Shown one piece after another: positions 26,801 to 33,388 of a stretch of 64,000 nucleotides of DNA. The notes beneath the pieces were generated by a model. The model saw only the letters and a program-made list of their open reading frames with translations. It did not search any database and was not told the DNA's origin. Made by a program: the position numbers and the translations under genes. Source of the DNA: Nitrospira sp. (GTDB taxonomy: Bacteria > Nitrospirota > Nitrospiria > Nitrospirales > Nitrospiraceae); NCBI GenBank assembly GCA_029194535.1, contig JARFXR010000001.1, forward strand, positions 186,001-250,000. The letters are read 5' to 3'. Positions within the stretch are counted from its first letter, which is position 1, and every line of letters starts with the position of its first letter.

Positions 26801-27033
26801 GACTATTCCCGAAAATCCTTGTTAATGATGTTAGATGTCTTCCCATTAAGGACGTGTCGTCAAAAGTCCAAGCGCCTATTATTGAATTAGTAAAATCAAT
26901 CCTCAAAGATAAGGAACGCGATCCTAGCAGTGATACTACAGATAAAGACCGGGAGATCGACCAGTTGGTCTATGCGCTCTACGGCCTGACGCCGGACGAG
27001 ATCAAGCTCGTCGAGGATAACGCTCAAAGATGA
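23821..27033 (+). CDS. Eco57I-type N6-adenine DNA methyltransferase with C-terminal specificity region
   Basis: A 1070-aa methyltransferase. YYTPREIV at 407-414, the SAM motif DPAVGSGAF at 522-530, GVDIDPGAVEIAKLRLWLS, and the catalytic NPPY at 691-694. After the catalytic motif, residues about 702-1038 are the target-recognition region, including NSRLLSFYHFETSPKSKKG-type sequence as in TaqI-like specificity domains. The first 350 residues are of unknown fold. It overlaps the helicase stop by 4 bp. The recognition part is strikingly AT-rich, unlike the flanks. The obvious role is self-marking for the coupled PLD-helicase. Confidence 0.88.
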   Translation: MNRDQARALVRDTFTRSFDKAGFRNFAINLLNKFDESKAFFCNSTYVKDAFKEHVSRFERLGTYTSPESEKLDVLIVHLTNESKLERARTAIRNFVADHLKQHDNKDAALVAFVSPTEQQWRFSYVKMEYATVQKESGKIGVESRLTPARRFSYIVGEGESCHTAQTRFLDLLQDTENNPTLALIEDAFSVEAVTKEFFAQYRKLFEDINAGLDKLAVKDKAIRDEFQKKHVKAVDFAKKLMGQVVFLYFLQKKGWLGVAKGKDWGTGPHDFLRRLAGGKYGSYENLFNDILEPLFYDTLATDRGHEAWCNRFQSRIPFLNGGLFEPLGNYNWKKTDIILPNTLFTNSEFVEESITGTGVLDVFDRYNFTVNEAEPLEKEVAIDPEMLGKVFENLIEDNRRKGLGSYYTPREIVHYMCQESLINYLDTALNTAEESPIPTNPKQTTLLGEPEPEQTGLKTTVRREIISRGEIEAFVHLGEQASLFETARLSGTVSYRPQLPKSIEEHARLIDEKLADITVCDPAVGSGAFPVGMMTEIVRARSALTPYFNDVHDRTPYHFKRHAIQNCLYGVDIDPGAVEIAKLRLWLSLVVDEEDVKQIKPLPNLFYKVVTGNSLLGVEKNLFNERIFQRLEELKPRYFDEPDKDKKDRYKQQIDDTIHELTNGKEDFDFEIYFSEVFHRKGGFDVLIANPPYGADLSEFERRRLENKFPFVPDYESYDYFICIGLELLTTGGFECFIVPNTWLINRYAKRFRNHLLETYTILRIDDCSDFSVFESANVRNTITMLSKTPPASNYALRLSLFSSLKGHIQSKDVESKELRVRLDNWLTSFSAADSKIVLADKIRNQGTPLSDFADSSQGLIPYDKYRGHNEYTIKNRIWHATRKKNKTYRRELQGKDVDRYLVQWNGETWISYGIWLAAPREPRFFKSERILIREITNPRILAGYTKEEFYNTPSIINVVSFKKLSPFFILGLINSRLLSFYHFETSPKSKKGLFPKILVNDVRCLPIKDVSSKVQAPIIELVKSILKDKERDPSSDTTDKDREIDQLVYALYGLTPDEIKLVEDNAQR
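25925..26935 (+). other. AT-rich insert-like segment = specificity region of the methyltransferase
   Basis: Codon choice changes abruptly about 35 bp after the NPPY codons, from GC-ending to A/T-ending (many aat, att, tta, aaa), and changes back at about 26935 where GACCGGGAGATCGACCAG resumes. The frame is intact throughout. This fits replacement of the target-recognition domain by horizontal exchange. Confidence 0.7.
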
Positions 27034-27138
27034 TCTCGTTGCGGGCGCGGGGTTTACGGTGGGGGTTTCCCGCCTCATGGAAGACAGGATTGATATACTG
27101 AGGCCCTCCGATCCCGGCATGATCTGAACGGACGAGCT

Positions 27139-28356
27139 ATGGCAGCATCAATTCCAGCGATGGTGACTCCAGCCCTACTCAAGTGGGCGCGGAAAGAAAG
27201 CGGTTATGACCCCGAGCCGGCCGCGAAACGGGCTGGTGTGCACGCTGACAAACTTCTTGCGTGGGAACAGGGTGACGCCAAGCCGACGCTGCGCCAGGCG
27301 CAGGCGCTCGCCAAGCTCTATCACCGGCCACTGGGCCTGTTCTTCTTGCCACAGCCTCCTTCGCTTCCTCCACTCGCTGCAGAGTATCGGCGTCTGCCGG
27401 GGATTGAACCAGGGGCGGAATCGCCTGAATTGCGGCTCGCGCTTCGAGTCATGTCTCAACGACGAGAAGTAACGCTTGAGTTGAGCGGTGAATTGGACCA
27501 TACCGTACCGGAGTTCACTGTCGCACTCCATCCATCCGATCCCCCTGTGGCTGCGGGGGCACGGCTGCGGACTGTGCTCGGCATTACTCCAGAGGAGCAA
27601 TTGGAGTGGGCAAATGAATGGCAGGCGTGGAGGAGTTGGCGTGAAGCGGTGGAGCGCATCGGTGCTCTCGTCTTTCAATTTCCCAAGGTTGATCTAAAGC
27701 AAGTGCGGGGTGTGGCACTTCCGATTTTTCCGCTACCCGCCATCGGAATTAACAGCAAGGAGTCTTCGGCTGCCGCGCGTTCTTATACTCTGATGCACGA
27801 GTTGGTGCATGTGGCCCTTGTGTACGGGCATGAGGAGGACGTGGCTCTGCGCGAGCGTCGCAGTGAAGCAAGGTGGCAAGAGATGGAACGCTTTGCCGAG
27901 GAAGTCGCGAGCGCAGTGCTCATTCCTGATGAGATGTTGGGTGGATTCTTGGGGAAGATGTCCGTGGCGCGTGATGCGTGGGACGTGCCCCTGGTGAGGA
28001 AACTGGCCACTGCATTTCGAGTCACGCCGCTGGCGATGGCGACGCGCTTGCGTTCAACCGGTGCATTGACGTGGAACGGCTACAGGTCGTGGAGAGAAAA
28101 ATGGGATGCTTACGTGGACACATTGAAGCCGCGCAAAGGTGGTCCTGTCTCACCAGTGGATAAGACCTTAGGCCGCGCAGGCCGTCCCTTTGCCCAACTG
28201 GTATTGGAAGCATTGGATGCCAACCGAATCACCTCGGTAGATGCCAGTCGATATCTTGACCTTCGTTTTGATTATGTCCAGACCCTTCGTCAGCAGTTGT
28301 TCAAGGGGCCAGGCGGAGGATCCGGGGGATCTGATGGTGGAGACGATGGCGACTGA
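27139..28356 (+). CDS. XRE-type HTH plus ImmA/IrrE metallopeptidase
   Basis: A 405-aa two-domain regulator. The N-terminal helix-turn-helix (PEPAAKRAGVHADKLLAWEQ) is followed by the COG2856 spacer (LGLFFLPQPPSLPPL) and a Zn-peptidase centre H220ELVH224 in LMHELVHVAL, with a downstream glutamate in ERFAEEVASAVLIP. The tail is Gly/Asp-rich. ImmA/IrrE enzymes cleave repressors to switch on mobile or stress genes. It lies 105 bp after the methyltransferase and 17 bp before DUF4411, with which it is commonly paired. No strong ribosome site is visible; the ATG at 27160 is an alternative. Confidence 0.85.
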   Translation: MAASIPAMVTPALLKWARKESGYDPEPAAKRAGVHADKLLAWEQGDAKPTLRQAQALAKLYHRPLGLFFLPQPPSLPPLAAEYRRLPGIEPGAESPELRLALRVMSQRREVTLELSGELDHTVPEFTVALHPSDPPVAAGARLRTVLGITPEEQLEWANEWQAWRSWREAVERIGALVFQFPKVDLKQVRGVALPIFPLPAIGINSKESSAAARSYTLMHELVHVALVYGHEEDVALRERRSEARWQEMERFAEEVASAVLIPDEMLGGFLGKMSVARDAWDVPLVRKLATAFRVTPLAMATRLRSTGALTWNGYRSWREKWDAYVDTLKPRKGGPVSPVDKTLGRAGRPFAQLVLEALDANRITSVDASRYLDLRFDYVQTLRQQLFKGPGGGSGGSDGGDDGD

Positions 28357-28373
28357 AAAGGATAGATCCGCCC

Positions 28374-28847
28374 GTGTACTCCGTTGATACGAGTTTCTTC
28401 ATGGATTGGCAGGCCCGGTATTATCCGCTGGATGTATTCGCGACTTTAAACACACGGATCGAGCAACTCATCAAGACCGGCAACTTCAAAGCCGTTGAGT
28501 TGGTCAAGGAGGAGATCAATGCGATCGGAACGCCTGACCTGAAGACATGGGCTGGCAGCCATAAGACTCTCTTTGCCCCTCTCACCCCCGATGTCCAGCT
28601 CGAAGCCGCCGCCATTGAAGCAAAGTACCCTGACTTGCTGGATGTCAAAAGCCCCCATCAATCGGCTGATGCCTATGTGATTGCATTCGCAAAACTCCAA
28701 AGCGGCATCGTTATCTCGCAAGAGACCTCTGCTCATGAAAAGCGAAATCCCAAGAAGAACCACTACATCCCCGATGTCTGCCGTGACCTCGGCATCCCTT
28801 GCATCAATCTTCTTGGTTTAATGCGGAAAGAGAAATGGAAGTTCTGA
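28374..28847 (+). CDS. DUF4411 protein (PIN-like)
   Basis: A 157-aa protein starting at GTG: YSVDTSFFMDWQARYYP carries the first acidic residue typical of PIN-like nucleases, VKEEI the second, and SADAYVIAFA plus the late HYIPDVCRDLGIPCINLLGL match DUF4411. The family is suspected to be an RNase toxin working with the preceding XRE-ImmA/IrrE gene. Spacing of 17 bp supports one operon. AAGGA lies 13 bases upstream, a little far. It ends about 100 bp from the tmRNA 3' end on the opposite strand. Confidence 0.78.
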   Translation: MYSVDTSFFMDWQARYYPLDVFATLNTRIEQLIKTGNFKAVELVKEEINAIGTPDLKTWAGSHKTLFAPLTPDVQLEAAAIEAKYPDLLDVKSPHQSADAYVIAFAKLQSGIVISQETSAHEKRNPKKNHYIPDVCRDLGIPCINLLGLMRKEKWKF

Positions 28848-28890
28848 ATTTAAGCTTGGTATCAGAAAGTAAAACCACTAGAGGTGTTTA

Positions 28891-28936
28891 TCCGGCGGCG
28901 TCAATGAAGAGAGGCTTCGCCTGATGAGCCGCCGGA
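28891..28936. terminator. Inverted repeat between DUF4411 and ssrA
   Basis: TCCGGCGGC and GCCGCCGGA form perfect 9-bp arms, and GAAG/CTTC pair inside. Beside it CGCAC-GAA-GTGCG (28938-28950) is a second small hairpin directly after the tmRNA CCA end. Convergent genes end here, so a two-way terminator is likely. Confidence 0.55.
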
Positions 28937-28953
28937 ACGCACGAAGTGCGGTT

Positions 28954-29301
28954 TGGTGGAGGCGAGGGGAGTTGAACCCCTGTCCGAAGATCGTCGGCAC
29001 ACCGGATCTACATGTGTAGCCGATAGTTTAAGTTTCGCAGCCACCCACGCCCATCGGCTGGCTTAGAATGGCCGCTAGCCCAGAAAGTTCTCGTCCTCAG
29101 CCGCTGAGCACCGGCGTTGGACCAGCCCGCTGCATCGCGCCATTCCACCCCCGCGGGCCTCAGATGGAACGACGTCACAGCTTATTAAGCTGCGAGTGCC
29201 AGTTCTTGATTGGCAGTTGCATTTTCCCGGAGTTGTACGAGTCCCCGAGAGCTCGACATGCACCGATGGCGTCAGTATCCCCGTCGAAACCGGTCGCCCC
29301 C
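28954..29301 (-). ncRNA. ssrA: Transfer-messenger RNA (ssrA), 348 nt
   Basis: The 5' end GGGGGCG pairs with the 3' CGCCTCC before ACCA (encoded CCA at 28954-28956). The T arm is AGGGG-TTCAACT-CCCCT. The conserved GACCGGTTTCGACGGGG block follows the 5' stem. The tag frame at 29220-29185 starts at the resume codon GCA and reads ATANQELALAA, ending in TAATAA, with the standard LAA protease signal. One-piece tmRNA. It rescues stalled ribosomes with SmpB. A 120-bp repeat starts only 9 bp upstream of the mature 5' end. Confidence 0.95.
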
Positions 29302-29310
29302 CTTTCGTTC

Positions 29311-29430
29311 GGATGCTGAAAAAGGCTTCTGGCTGCGTTCTCACTTCGCTCCGAGGCTCGACGTACATACAACAGTACGCCTCGCCCCTTCGCTCGTTGC
29401 GGCCTTGCCAGAAGACCTTTTTGAACATCC
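29311..29430. repeat. Inverted-repeat element upstream of ssrA
   Basis: A 120-bp unit with ends GGATGCTGAAAAAGGC and its near-complement CTTTTTGAACATCC, and an inner pair GAGGCTCGACGTAC / GTACGCCTCG. Part of the right arm is repeated at 29450-29480. It is related to the copies at 30157, 43352, 46401 and 46801 and occupies the place where the ssrA promoter would be expected. Confidence 0.7.
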
Positions 29431-29672
29431 TTAAAGATCTCCGACGCGGCCTTGCCAGAAGCCATTTTGAACATCCTGTTGCGTCCGACTTCTGCAAGAA
29501 GCCCCAGGCTATCAGCATCTTCTTACAGGTGTTCATGATACCGCATGGGTCAAGGGGATGCCAGGGTGTCGAAGATTGGAAAGCAGAAAAGCCGACTGCT
29601 CATCGAACCTAGCTTGGCGTGCTTGGGGAAGCTGCTGATACTGCTTCCGAAAACGGAGCGTGAACGAAGCCG

Positions 29673-29861
29673 TCAAGCCGTCCGGCGTCTTAGGGCACGC
29701 ACGGTCGCTTGAGCGGTGGGAAACGGCCCCTTGACGCGGCCGCGCTTGACTTCCCCGATCGCCAAGGCCAGTTCTCGATCAATCATGCGTTTCGGAACTA
29801 GGGTAATCGTCCTCCCTTGGACCTTCGCTTCAAGGACATCGCCCACTTCAACGCCGCCTTA
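29673..29861 (-). pseudogene. AbrB/MazE-type antitoxin remnant
   Basis: A 61-codon open segment reads VEVGDVLEAKVQGRTITLVP, then IDRELALAIGEVKRGRVKGP and ends in FPTAQATVRALRRRTA, the C-terminal two thirds of an AbrB-fold antitoxin with its toxin-binding tail. An in-frame TAA at 29859-29861 precedes it, and the true N-terminus (LTIPKxIR-type strand) is absent. No PIN toxin follows. The gene is dead or was truncated by neighbouring repeats. Confidence 0.6.
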
Positions 29862-29896
29862 GGATTTCCCTTTCAGTTGGCACTCAATGACAGCTA

Positions 29897-30022
29897 GTGT
29901 TGTGTCCCAGAAGTTCAGGCAATAATCCGTTCGCCCTGAGACGGTCGAAGGACACCCACTTTCAGGGAGTTCCGTTGATGGTTCGACAGGCTCACCACGA
30001 GCGAGCTTCTGGGGCGCAACAC
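29897..30022. repeat. Palindromic repeat with imperfect 17-bp inverted ends
   Basis: GTGTTGTGTCCCAGAAG and CTTCTGGGGCGCAACAC form the ends, with GGTTCGACAGGCTCACCACG inside, a sequence type found as an intergenic repeat in many genomes. No coding sequence. Confidence 0.55.
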
Positions 30023-30156
30023 CAGGAATTAAGACAAAATGACTTTATCGAACATAAATTCCTGGCTTCGACATGAGTGCATCCCAAACTCATCCTTCCA
30101 ACATACGGTTCCTGGCGAAATCGCATAGCCGCGGCGCGAGACCGGAGCTAAGTCGC

Positions 30157-30278
30157 AGGTTGGTCAAAAGCGTCGTTCGACGAGGCCGCAGCGAGCGAAA
30201 GCCCGAGGCGTACGGTTTTAGGTACGTTGAGGGTTTGAGCGATGCGAGAACGAAGTTGACGGCGCTTTTCAACATCCT
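30157..30278. repeat. Inverted-repeat element at the 3' end of the BT1 gene
   Basis: Ends GGTTGGTCAAAAGCGTC and GGCGCTTTTCAACATCC, with AGGCGTACGGTTTTAGGTACG in the centre. It abuts the stop codon of the transporter gene and in that orientation has a T-rich arm, so it may terminate transcription. Confidence 0.65.
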
Positions 30279-30279
30279 G

Positions 30280-31914
30280 TTACGCGCTCTTGAAGCGGGT
30301 GATCTTCGCAAACACGATCGCGACGAAAGGCAGGGCGAGCCCCAGCGCCAACTGCACGATCAGCAGGTCTCCGAGCTGGCTGTAGTCGGCAGGAGTCTGA
30401 ATAGCTTGTGAAACCTGGTCGCGTACCTCTCTGGTGACGACGAAGACGTCGTTCAGGTACTTCGTCCCGAGCTGGCTCAGCGACAGCGCGAGGTTGGTGA
30501 ACGAGGCCATGACGGCAAAAAACGTCGCCTTGAGGTTGTCCGGCGCGCTATTCGCGATCCAGGCCAGCATCGGGATCATGGAAATCTGGCCGAGCGGCGA
30601 TTCCAGCGCCGTATCGATCAAGGCGATGAAACGCGCGTCGACGATTCCGCCGGTCACCCTCGCTGTCCATTCGTGCAGACCATAGTACATACTGACGATC
30701 GGCAACGTGAGGATCGTCCCGATCACCGTCAGGAATCCCACGACATAGGCGATTGACCGCTCGGCCATGAATCGACGGAACACGAACATGCCCGCCAGGG
30801 TTAATGTGCTGCCGATCAGCGACAACACCGAGAGAAACTGCTGGTCGAACTTCAGGTGATCGATCATCCACCAGGTCGTACCGGGACCGGTACTCGGAAT
30901 CGCACGGAAGATGAAGACGACGACCGCCGTGCCGACCAAGGTGAAGCGTTTGTCCGGTTCCAGTTCGTGCACGAGCCGCGTCATGAGGAAGAGCACGATG
31001 GCCATCGAACCGGCAAAGACGATTTCTTCACTGTAGGGAAACCCGCCGAGTCCGACCGTCAACGTGAACAGCACGAAGGCGAGGCTGCCGCCCAATATCC
31101 ACCAATTCGGCTTCGTCGGTTCGGTTGAGTCCTCTCGTACATGCACCATGTGCTCGGCCTGCTCACGCGAGAAACCCTGCGAGAGGAGGCGCTGCTCTTG
31201 CTGCTGTTGGAGCCACCAGGCCAATCCGACGCCGAGTACTGAGACGAACGGAATCACCAGCGCCATCAGATAGACCTGCTTGTACAGACGAACGAGTTCG
31301 CTCTGTGGCAGGCCTTCCGTGCCGCTGAAGATGTAGACGTTGATCAGCGCCACGATGATCCCGCCACCGATGATCGCGACGCGGCCGAGCGTCTGCATGG
31401 TGGTATGCATCAGCTTGCGTTGCGGTTCATCGAACGACCGGCCTTGGTCGTTGACGCGGGGAACCGCCTCCACCGTCATGGCATCTGCGACCGCGTCTTG
31501 AATGACATAACCGATCGGGGCGAGCAGGGCGCTGATCACAAACCAGGTTTCCGCGGAAACGACCGACGTCATCGCGTCGCGATTGCCGATTAGGGCGGCC
31601 ATGATACCGAGACTGACGGCGAGCAGTCCCGCACCCACGCCGACGAGCCAACTTTTCCAGCGCCAGAGCAGGTCGACCGTATGGCCGATGGGCATCTTCA
31701 GCGCCCAAGGGATGCCGGCCCAAAAGCCGAGCGCGGCCAGGAAGGAGGCAGAGAGCCCGAGGTAGTCTTTGACGAAGAACGTGCCTACGATCCCGGTCAG
31801 ACCGGAAATCCCATAAGCCACGTACACCATCAGCGGCGGTAGATAAGACAGCCGCATCTCGCGTCCGAGCGACAGGATGTTCCGATCGATCCAACTGGTG
31901 AGGTCGTGCAACAT
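30280..31914 (-). CDS. MFS transporter, BT1/folate-biopterin transporter-like
   Basis: A 544-aa inner-membrane protein with about 12 hydrophobic segments and a charged central loop (QQQQEQRLLSQGFSREQAE). GYVIQDAVADAMTVEAVPR after the first helices resembles the D-x-x-x-D-A-x-x-E signature of the BT1 family, which carries folates or pterins in protists and cyanobacteria. The ATG at 31914 lies 14 bp after RidA in the same run. Substrate is not established. The stop abuts a repeat. Confidence 0.72.
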   Translation of the reverse strand: MLHDLTSWIDRNILSLGREMRLSYLPPLMVYVAYGISGLTGIVGTFFVKDYLGLSASFLAALGFWAGIPWALKMPIGHTVDLLWRWKSWLVGVGAGLLAVSLGIMAALIGNRDAMTSVVSAETWFVISALLAPIGYVIQDAVADAMTVEAVPRVNDQGRSFDEPQRKLMHTTMQTLGRVAIIGGGIIVALINVYIFSGTEGLPQSELVRLYKQVYLMALVIPFVSVLGVGLAWWLQQQQEQRLLSQGFSREQAEHMVHVREDSTEPTKPNWWILGGSLAFVLFTLTVGLGGFPYSEEIVFAGSMAIVLFLMTRLVHELEPDKRFTLVGTAVVVFIFRAIPSTGPGTTWWMIDHLKFDQQFLSVLSLIGSTLTLAGMFVFRRFMAERSIAYVVGFLTVIGTILTLPIVSMYYGLHEWTARVTGGIVDARFIALIDTALESPLGQISMIPMLAWIANSAPDNLKATFFAVMASFTNLALSLSQLGTKYLNDVFVVTREVRDQVSQAIQTPADYSQLGDLLIVQLALGLALPFVAIVFAKITRFKSA

Positions 31915-31928
31915 GCAGGGCGTCGTCG

Positions 31929-32315
31929 TCAGGCCGAGACGATCGCGTCCGCTTCGATCTCCACGAGCAGGTCGGGATCGATCAACCGTTTCACTTCGAC
32001 CATCGTCGTGGCCGGCCTGATGGCGCCGAAGATTTCCCCGTGCGCCCGGCCCACCTCCTGCCACTGATCGATGTTCGCCATGTAGATGCGGGTCCGGACC
32101 ACGTCGCTCAACGAGGCCCCAGCCTGCTTGAGCGCCGCTTCAATGGTCTTGAACGTCTGGATCGTCTGCGCATAGGCGTCGCCTTTACCGACCAGCCCCG
32201 ACGGCGTCATGGCTGTCGAGCCGGATACGGATACCGATTGACCGACCCGCACCGCCCGCGAGTAGCCGATCTTGCCTTCCCAGGGACCACCGGTGGAAAC
32301 ATTCTGTCGTGGCAT
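31929..32315 (-). CDS. RidA/YjgF family protein
   Basis: A 128-aa trimeric RidA-type protein; family members hydrolyse reactive enamine/imine intermediates. SVSVSGSTAM, the conserved R of VVRTRIYMANIDQW and RPATTMVEVKRLIDPDLLVEIEADAI are present; the conserved arginine and C-terminal glutamate that bind substrate carboxylate are retained. It follows the 56-aa gene by 18 bp within a minus-strand operon. Confidence 0.9.
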   Translation of the reverse strand: MPRQNVSTGGPWEGKIGYSRAVRVGQSVSVSGSTAMTPSGLVGKGDAYAQTIQTFKTIEAALKQAGASLSDVVRTRIYMANIDQWQEVGRAHGEIFGAIRPATTMVEVKRLIDPDLLVEIEADAIVSA

Positions 32316-32333
32316 GCCAGCTCCTTCTGCTCG

Positions 32334-32504
32334 TTAGCTCAAGGGAATGCGGCGCTTGTTATGGCCCAACCAGGTTGCAAAGGTCGGATCGATCCAGCGC
32401 CCGCGCGCACGCCGGATCGCAAGGTCCGCCAAGGCCGCTTCGATCAATCGCAACCGGCCGAGTTCCCGGTCCTTCACGTTCTTGTCGAAAACGTACCGGC
32501 TCAT
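32334..32504 (-). CDS. 56-aa protein translationally coupled to MBL-ferredoxin gene
   Basis: Starts ATGA-overlapped with the stop of the MBL gene and encodes MSRYVFDKNVKDRELGRLRL, then IEAALADLAIRRARGRWIDP and a short basic end. The first helix is amphipathic and the motif WIDPTFATWLGHNKRR looks structured. It resembles small proteins described only as hypothetical (a possible methyltransferase-like tail), but I cannot name it. The coupling and natural codon use support it being real. Confidence 0.65.
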   Translation of the reverse strand: MSRYVFDKNVKDRELGRLRLIEAALADLAIRRARGRWIDPTFATWLGHNKRRIPLS

Positions 32505-33376
32505 GAGGGCATGACGAGCCGTCGTTCGAGGAGGTCTTCAAGCTTCCTGCGCAAAATGTCCGGCGACAGGCGAACTCGATCTCCATGCCCGGCCAGCACC
32601 CACTCGAACCGGCGATGAAGCAATTTCTCGATCGACCGAATCAACTCTCCGTGGTCCCAGACCAGCGATTGCGGCGCGCCCAGTCGCTCGGAGTCCGGTT
32701 CCCACCAAAGATGGTCGCCGGTAAACAAGAACCGCTCCTTGTACAGAAGCGCTTGTGAGCCCGGCGTGTGGCCCGGTACGGGAATGACGAGAAAATCCGG
32801 CGCGAGCTGCTGTGGTTCCGTTCCATCGACAATCCATTCCGCGCCTGGAACCGCGTCTGCGTCCGCACGGTGGATCAGGCGCTGCGCCCCGAAGTGTTCG
32901 GCGTATCGGCCGGCATCGGCCACGTCGTCTTCATGCGTGAGAAAAATGGTTCTGATGCCGCCCATGCCCTCGAACGCCTCGACCAATTGCTTGAGATAGC
33001 GCGGGGAGTCGATCAGCCAGTTGCCGTCCGGATGTCGGATGAAGAAACTGTTGGCTCCGAAGGACTTCTCCGAATTGAACCCGCAATAAAAGACGCCGTC
33101 TTCCAGATGGAGCGGGAAACTGTTCTTTGCCTGCTGCAAGCGCGCCTGGTCGGTGTCCTCCGTCCCGATTGAGCCGACCGGACAGGCGAGGAGCGCTTGA
33201 TAGGCTTGGTGGATCTGCTCGTCACCCTCCGGCTGGTGCGCGACCGCCGAATACTCGCCGATCTCCTCAAAGCTCTTCGGCGCCAATTGCCGGCAGGTGT
33301 CGCAGTTGATGCACGACACATCCACAAAAAAGTTGCCCGCCACATTGGACTCGAGGCGCTTCTTCCTGTCGGCCAT
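32501..33376 (-). CDS. Ferredoxin-MBL fold hydrolase fusion
   Basis: A 291-aa protein. Residues 1-75 form a small ferredoxin with CINCDTCRQLAP and ACPVGSIG, enough for one 4Fe-4S cluster. The rest is a metallo-beta-lactamase fold with modified metal motif THEDDVADAGRYAEHF, then VPGHTPGSQ, LFTGDHLW and LAGHGDRV. The first metal motif lacks the usual HxHxDH (it has HEDDVAD), as in some redox MBL proteins. The substrate is unknown; electron transfer to or from the MBL site is a reasonable guess. It starts 12 bp after AlkA. Confidence 0.85.
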   Translation of the reverse strand: MADRKKRLESNVAGNFFVDVSCINCDTCRQLAPKSFEEIGEYSAVAHQPEGDEQIHQAYQALLACPVGSIGTEDTDQARLQQAKNSFPLHLEDGVFYCGFNSEKSFGANSFFIRHPDGNWLIDSPRYLKQLVEAFEGMGGIRTIFLTHEDDVADAGRYAEHFGAQRLIHRADADAVPGAEWIVDGTEPQQLAPDFLVIPVPGHTPGSQALLYKERFLFTGDHLWWEPDSERLGAPQSLVWDHGELIRSIEKLLHRRFEWVLAGHGDRVRLSPDILRRKLEDLLERRLVMPS

Positions 33377-33388
33377 GGACTACATTCT

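Noticed and set aside
20609-27033. Calling the helicase-methyltransferase pair DISARM or BREX
   Set aside because: The defining DrmA/DrmB, PglZ and BrxC proteins are not present.
28954-29060. A duplicate of the tmRNA 3' end as an attachment site
   Set aside because: I searched by eye for the TTCAACTCCCCTCGCC string elsewhere in the window and found no second copy.
29075-29536. A 153-aa frame on the - strand over the tmRNA gene
   Set aside because: It runs through the repeat and the tmRNA itself; the RNA gene explains the sequence.
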